Source: Bdellovibrio sp. (GTDB lineage: Bacteria > Bdellovibrionota > Bdellovibrionia > Bdellovibrionales > Bdellovibrionaceae). Taken from it: a DNA stretch of 48,641 nucleotides. The notes beneath the pieces were generated by a model. It saw only the letters and a program-made list of their open reading frames with translations. It made no database searches and had not been told where the DNA came from. Shown here in pieces: positions 46,387-48,641 of this stretch (position 1 is the stretch's first letter; every line of letters begins with the position of its first letter). The stretch spans positions 1 through 48,641 of the forward strand of contig DYOP01000011.1 of assembly GCA_020720425.1 (NCBI GenBank), in the 5' to 3' direction. A program made the position numbers and the translations under genes.

Positions 46387-47013
46387 ATGTCAAAAGCAGC
46401 ACAATCTGTATGTAAAATGTGTCGAAGAGAGAATACTAAGCTTTTTTTGAAGGCTGAAAGATGCTTTACCGATAAATGTTCATTTGAAAGAAGACCGTAT
46501 CCCCCTGGTCAGCACGGTCAGGCAAGATTAAAGTTTTCTGAATTTGCCCTTCAGCTGAGAGAAAAGCAAAAGTTAAAGAGGTATTACGGTTTGCAGGAGA
46601 AAAATTTTAAACGATTTTTCTCTATTGCAGAAAAAAGCACGGGTAACACAGGGGAATCATTTTTAAGTCTATTAGAGAGAAGGCTGGATAGCGTTGTTCA
46701 TGCTATAGGCGGTGGAGCTTCTAGAAGACACGCTAAGCAGTTAATTTCACATGGGCATGTATTAGTTAACGGTCGTAGTGTCAACGTATCATCATTTATA
46801 GTTAAGCAGGGTGATGTTATTTCGATTTCACAAGCGTCTCTTGAGATACCTACTGTGCAATTAGGACTGGCTTCATCTCAGCGTAAAGAAGCGCCAGGCT
46901 GGCTTGAAATTGATAAGGCAAAAGCTACGGCAACAGTACGAGCTTTACCACAGAGATCAGATGTGTCTGTTCCAGTTGAAGAAAGACTCGTTGTTGAATT
47001 TTATTCTCGATAA
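46387..47013 (+). CDS. rpsD: 30S ribosomal protein S4 (zinc-binding form)
   Basis: 208 residues. N-terminal '[18 protein letters not shown]' plus 'FTDKC' gives four Cys for zinc; '[14 protein letters not shown]', '[14 protein letters not shown]' and the S4 RNA-binding domain '[20 protein letters not shown]' are intact. Primary 30S assembly protein and, in E. coli, repressor of the alpha operon. GGGAG precedes the start. Confidence 0.98.
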   Translation: MSKAAQSVCKMCRRENTKLFLKAERCFTDKCSFERRPYPPGQHGQARLKFSEFALQLREKQKLKRYYGLQEKNFKRFFSIAEKSTGNTGESFLSLLERRLDSVVHAIGGGASRRHAKQLISHGHVLVNGRSVNVSSFIVKQGDVISISQASLEIPTVQLGLASSQRKEAPGWLEIDKAKATATVRALPQRSDVSVPVEERLVVEFYSR

Positions 47014-47030
47014 TTACCATTGGGGGATTG

Positions 47031-48056
47031 ATGCAGGATTTTTATTATAAGTTTTGGAGAGAGTTAATTAGTCCAAAATCGGTCGACACAGAGAAGGAGT
47101 CTAAAAGTGATGCTTATGCAAAATTTTTAGTGCGTCCTCTTGAGAAAGGATATGGCGTTACCCTTGGGAACTCATTAAGAAGAATATTGCTCAACTCAAT
47201 GATGGGTTCAGCTGTTAGCGCAGTTAAAATTGATGGCGTAAATCATGAGTTTAGTCATTTATCTGATGTCGTAGAGGATGTAACAGATATTATTTTAAAC
47301 CTAAAGTCGGTTCGCTTTAAGCAAACTGATCCAAATCCTCAGGTTGTACGGATTGAAAAATCAGGGCCAGGGCAAGTGACTGCTGCTGATATTGTTTGTA
47401 ACGATAAGGTGATGGTTATAAATCCAGATCAGCATATTGCCACCTTGGGCCGCAATATTACTTTTAAATGTGAACTGGTTGTTTCTTACGGTCGAGGATT
47501 TGCTTCTGCTGAGGATGTAGCCTCAAAAGAAGTGGGCTGGATTTATGTAGACTCGCTTTACAGTCCAGTTAAAAAGGTAAATTATCAGGTAACTGCGGCG
47601 CGAGTAGGTCAAAGAACTGACTATGATGCATTATCTTTAGAGGTTTGGACAGATGGTTCTCTTCGTCCTGAAGAGGCGTTATCCTTAAGTTCAAAAATTT
47701 TAACAGAACAGCTTAATGTATTTAAACTTGTTGGTGAGTTTAAAGAGCCTCAAGGTGTTGAGGTTAATACTCATGGACTTTCGCTTAATGAAAATCTATT
47801 TAGACCTGTTGAAGATTTAGAGTTATCTGTTAGAAGTGCAAACTGCTTGAAAAATGCTAATATACGGTATATTGGCGAGCTTGTAGTGCGCTCTGAATCT
47901 GAGATGTTAAAGACTAAAAACTTTGGAAGAAAATCGCTTAATGAGATTAAAGAGATTTTGGGTACAATGGGCTTGGGACTAGGTCTTAAGATTGAAGGTT
48001 GGCCACCGGTAGGCTGGGATCCTATGTATGGATTTGGAGAGAAGGAACGACAATAG
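47031..48056 (+). CDS. rpoA: DNA-directed RNA polymerase subunit alpha
   Basis: 341 residues from the ATG at 47031; an adjacent in-frame TTG (47028) is too close to the GGGGG site (47022-47026). The N-terminal domain ('[26 protein letters not shown]', in parts) assembles beta and beta'; the linker precedes the C-terminal domain '[22 protein letters not shown]', '[14 protein letters not shown]', which binds UP elements and activators. Length is slightly above the E. coli protein (329). Confidence 0.98.
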   Translation: MQDFYYKFWRELISPKSVDTEKESKSDAYAKFLVRPLEKGYGVTLGNSLRRILLNSMMGSAVSAVKIDGVNHEFSHLSDVVEDVTDIILNLKSVRFKQTDPNPQVVRIEKSGPGQVTAADIVCNDKVMVINPDQHIATLGRNITFKCELVVSYGRGFASAEDVASKEVGWIYVDSLYSPVKKVNYQVTAARVGQRTDYDALSLEVWTDGSLRPEEALSLSSKILTEQLNVFKLVGEFKEPQGVEVNTHGLSLNENLFRPVEDLELSVRSANCLKNANIRYIGELVVRSESEMLKTKNFGRKSLNEIKEILGTMGLGLGLKIEGWPPVGWDPMYGFGEKERQ

Positions 48057-48071
48057 AATTAGAGGTTATAT

Positions 48072-48431
48072 ATGTCTAGTCATCGAAGAAGAGTAAAGCA
48101 TTTTTCAAGAGATTTTAATGCCAGAAAAGCTTTAATTGCTGGTGGTGTTGTATCGCTTATCGAAGTGGGTAGAATTAAAACTACTTTAGAGAGAGCTAAA
48201 GAAATAAGAAGACAAGCGGAGAAGCTGGTTACTTTGGGTAAAAAGGGAAATGTGAATTCTCTTAGGCTTATTTCTGCCAGACTTATGGGAAATGTAGATC
48301 AGTCTAAAAAGATAATTAATGAGATTGCACCTAAATTTAAAAACCGAAATGGTGGATACACTCGAATTATCAAAATGGGGATTAGAGTTGGTGATAAGGC
48401 CCCTATGGCCCTGCTTGAATTTGTCGAGTAA
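48072..48431 (+). CDS. rplQ: 50S ribosomal protein L17
   Basis: 119 residues. 'MSSHRRRVKHFSRDFNARKAL', read in parts, 'RIKTTLERAKEIRRQAEKLVTLGKKG' and 'FKNRNGGYTRIIKMGIRVGDKAPMALLEFVE' are family blocks; the C-terminal extension of E. coli L17 is absent, as in many bacteria. Last gene of the alpha unit. No strong terminator hairpin is visible in the 38 bases after it. Confidence 0.98.
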   Translation: MSSHRRRVKHFSRDFNARKALIAGGVVSLIEVGRIKTTLERAKEIRRQAEKLVTLGKKGNVNSLRLISARLMGNVDQSKKIINEIAPKFKNRNGGYTRIIKMGIRVGDKAPMALLEFVE

Positions 48432-48469
48432 ATTATAAGATTTTTTATACTAAGTGAGTTACTAGATTG

Positions 48470-48641
48470 TTAAGACTGTTGAAATTCTTCTTTAGTCGTG
48501 TCCATCATATCCTCATCATCAAGGGGGATTGCTAGCCATGAGGCATCAAGTAAAAAATGGTTAATCAGTTGTGATTTTTTCTCATCTTTTTTAAGATAGG
48601 TCGTTGGGTGAGTACAAACGTAATCGACTCATCGACAGCAG
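48470..48641 (-). pseudogene. 3' end of a minus-strand coding frame, possibly frameshifted
   Basis: The last 172 bases carry a minus-strand frame ending at the TAA complement at 48470-48472. Its last 52 codons (from 48628) have no start codon until a double Met near the end and an in-frame TGA lies at 48629-48631. A neighbouring frame is open from the window edge and joins it by a -1 shift at A-AAA-AAG (48592-48586), giving '...VLTQRPILKK' then 'DEKKSQLINHFLLDASWLAI'. It could be a broken gene, a real frameshifted gene or chance. The family is not recognised. Confidence 0.3.

Noticed and set aside
1-48641. Mobile elements, CRISPR arrays, prophage, rRNA or tRNA genes
   Set aside because: No transposase, integrase, direct-repeat arrays or cloverleaf sequences were seen on reading the gaps and gene set; a tool search could still find degenerate ones.

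Overview
The window is AT-rich DNA (roughly 40% G+C by eye) from a Gram-negative, flagellated bacterium with an outer membrane. The short (277-residue) flagellin, several outer-membrane barrel proteins, lineage-specific unknown proteins and the type of RNA polymerase and ribosomal genes suggest the Bdellovibrionota (Bdellovibrio-like bacteria). This is inferred from protein character only and was not tested with a tree. No CRISPR array, insertion sequence, prophage, rRNA or tRNA gene was seen.

Layout. (1) 1-4756: a surface-glycan locus. On the minus strand are an outer-membrane protein, an NfrB-like glycosyltransferase and a DUF2334 (NodB-like deacetylase superfamily) protein that runs off the left edge; the divergent neighbour is wecB (UDP-GlcNAc 2-epimerase). 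(2) 4843-9830: a twin-CBS protein, a small barrel protein, uppP, and a secreted subtilase plus FadL-family protein pair preceded by a ten-G tract. (3) 9859-12841: a small secreted protein, a flagellin with a recognisable sigma-28 promoter, and a divergent unknown anchored protein. (4) 12953-17706: a minus-strand operon for coenzyme A precursors (Rossmann/DUF2520-like protein, panB, panC, coaBC, coaX, panD). (5) 18072-20455: a cNMP-binding protein and an M17 leucyl aminopeptidase with odd low-complexity inserts. (6) 20619-48431: rplKAJL-rpoBC, rpsL-rpsG-fusA, and the S10, spc and alpha operons through rplQ, all on the plus strand.

How the parts fit. Region 1 looks able to make UDP-ManNAc (WecB), polymerise it at the inner membrane (NfrB-like), possibly deacetylate it (DUF2334) and pass it to the outer membrane. 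Region 4 covers pantothenate synthesis and the CoA steps up to 4'-phosphopantetheine; the first protein is a plausible alternative ketopantoate reductase of the PanG kind, filling the missing PanE step. Region 6 supplies core transcription and translation but departs from the standard layout: rplX is absent between rplN and rplE, tuf is absent after fusA, secE-nusG are absent before rplK, infA and map are absent near adk-rpmJ, and EF-G has a strongly diverged domain IV.

Regulatory structure seen directly includes an L10-type leader before rplJ, a strong terminator/attenuator between rplL and rpoB, a sigma-28 promoter for flagellin, a sigma-70-like promoter before rpsJ, and a small dispersed intergenic repeat (two good copies and one weak copy).
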